Source: Straminergon stramineum (Eukaryota > Streptophyta > Bryopsida > Hypnales > Calliergonaceae). Taken from it: DNA of 64,000 nt. Positions 63,853-64,000 of this stretch are shown here, in pieces (position 1 is the first letter of the stretch; each line of letters begins with the position of its first letter). The stretch spans positions 13,394,501-13,458,500 of the forward strand of contig OY987269.1 in the NCBI GenBank assembly GCA_963920665.1. Reading direction: 5' to 3'. A program made the position numbers and the translations under genes. The notes under the pieces are model-generated. The model was not told the origin of the DNA, did not search any database, and saw only the letters and a list, made by a program, of their open reading frames with translations.

Positions 63853-64000
63853 GTTAAGAAACAGCAAGGTTGAGAAAAAAATAAATAGAAAAGGTCTTAT
63901 CGAACTCCTAAAGAACCAAGAGGTACTGCATTGAAAATCACCAATTCGATCAATCATTTTTTAAAACAATTTATTCAGATGGGGCTAAATTATGCATCAC
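63853..64000. other. T-rich upstream sequence
   Basis: On the minus strand this is pyrimidine-rich and ends near CTTACAG, so it may be 5' leader or the end of an intron. The open frame extends upstream through it, but with a hydrophobic stretch unlike the rest of the protein. Confidence 0.4.

Overview
The window is nuclear DNA of a land plant. It has spliceosomal introns with plant-like T-rich acceptors, a five-exon GDSL esterase/lipase gene, a fragment of a plastid carotenoid isomerase gene, and a very AT-rich, transposon-filled background with few genes. The amount of old, decayed DNA-transposon sequence and gene debris suits a large repeat-rich genome. A gymnosperm such as a conifer is my best guess, but nothing in the sequence proves it.

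Layout. 1-4.4 kb: a decayed pogo/Tigger-type DDE transposase (1482-2991). 4.4-15.4 kb: two inverted copies of a ~1.4-1.55 kb non-autonomous element (4379-5929 and 12567-13959). The second has landed inside an exon of a broken Tnp2-like transposase gene (15433 down to about 10560). That gene also carries a small fold-back duplication that preserves the empty insertion site. 16.0-17.6 kb: a divergently oriented, multi-exon decayed gene that may be a partner of the Tnp2-like gene; one intron holds a TTAA-flanked MITE. 19.2-20.5 kb: a decayed gene with the layout of a rolling-circle (HUH-type) replication initiator, most like Replitron Rep proteins. This is the most unusual item here. 20.5-37 kb: mostly AT-rich repeats, with fragments of NDC80-like and RuvB-like 1 genes and several TTAA-flanked elements. 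38.3-42.3 kb: a second, divergent Tnp2-like transposase pseudogene. 44.8-46.3 kb: an unrecognised decayed gene on the minus strand. 49.6-50.6 kb: a clean TTAA-flanked element. 51.4-55.2 kb: an apparently intact GDSL esterase/lipase gene (365 aa) with a CACTA-type hairpin MITE in intron 3. 56.7-57.05 kb: an intronless fragment of carotenoid isomerase (CRTISO). 58-60 kb: a 468-bp inverted-repeat element and a copia-type gag/protease scrap with an internal tandem duplication. 61.6-63.9 kb: an apparently intact minus-strand gene for a long acidic, serine-rich protein of unknown function.

Only the GDSL gene and the gene at 61.6-63.9 kb look functional. Most of the rest is a layered record of transposition: nested insertions, dead transposases, MITEs and captured gene pieces. 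Many in-frame stops are TGA or TAG in otherwise conserved frames, which would fit cytosine-deamination decay. Coordinates of decayed genes are approximate unless splice sites or target-site duplications are given.
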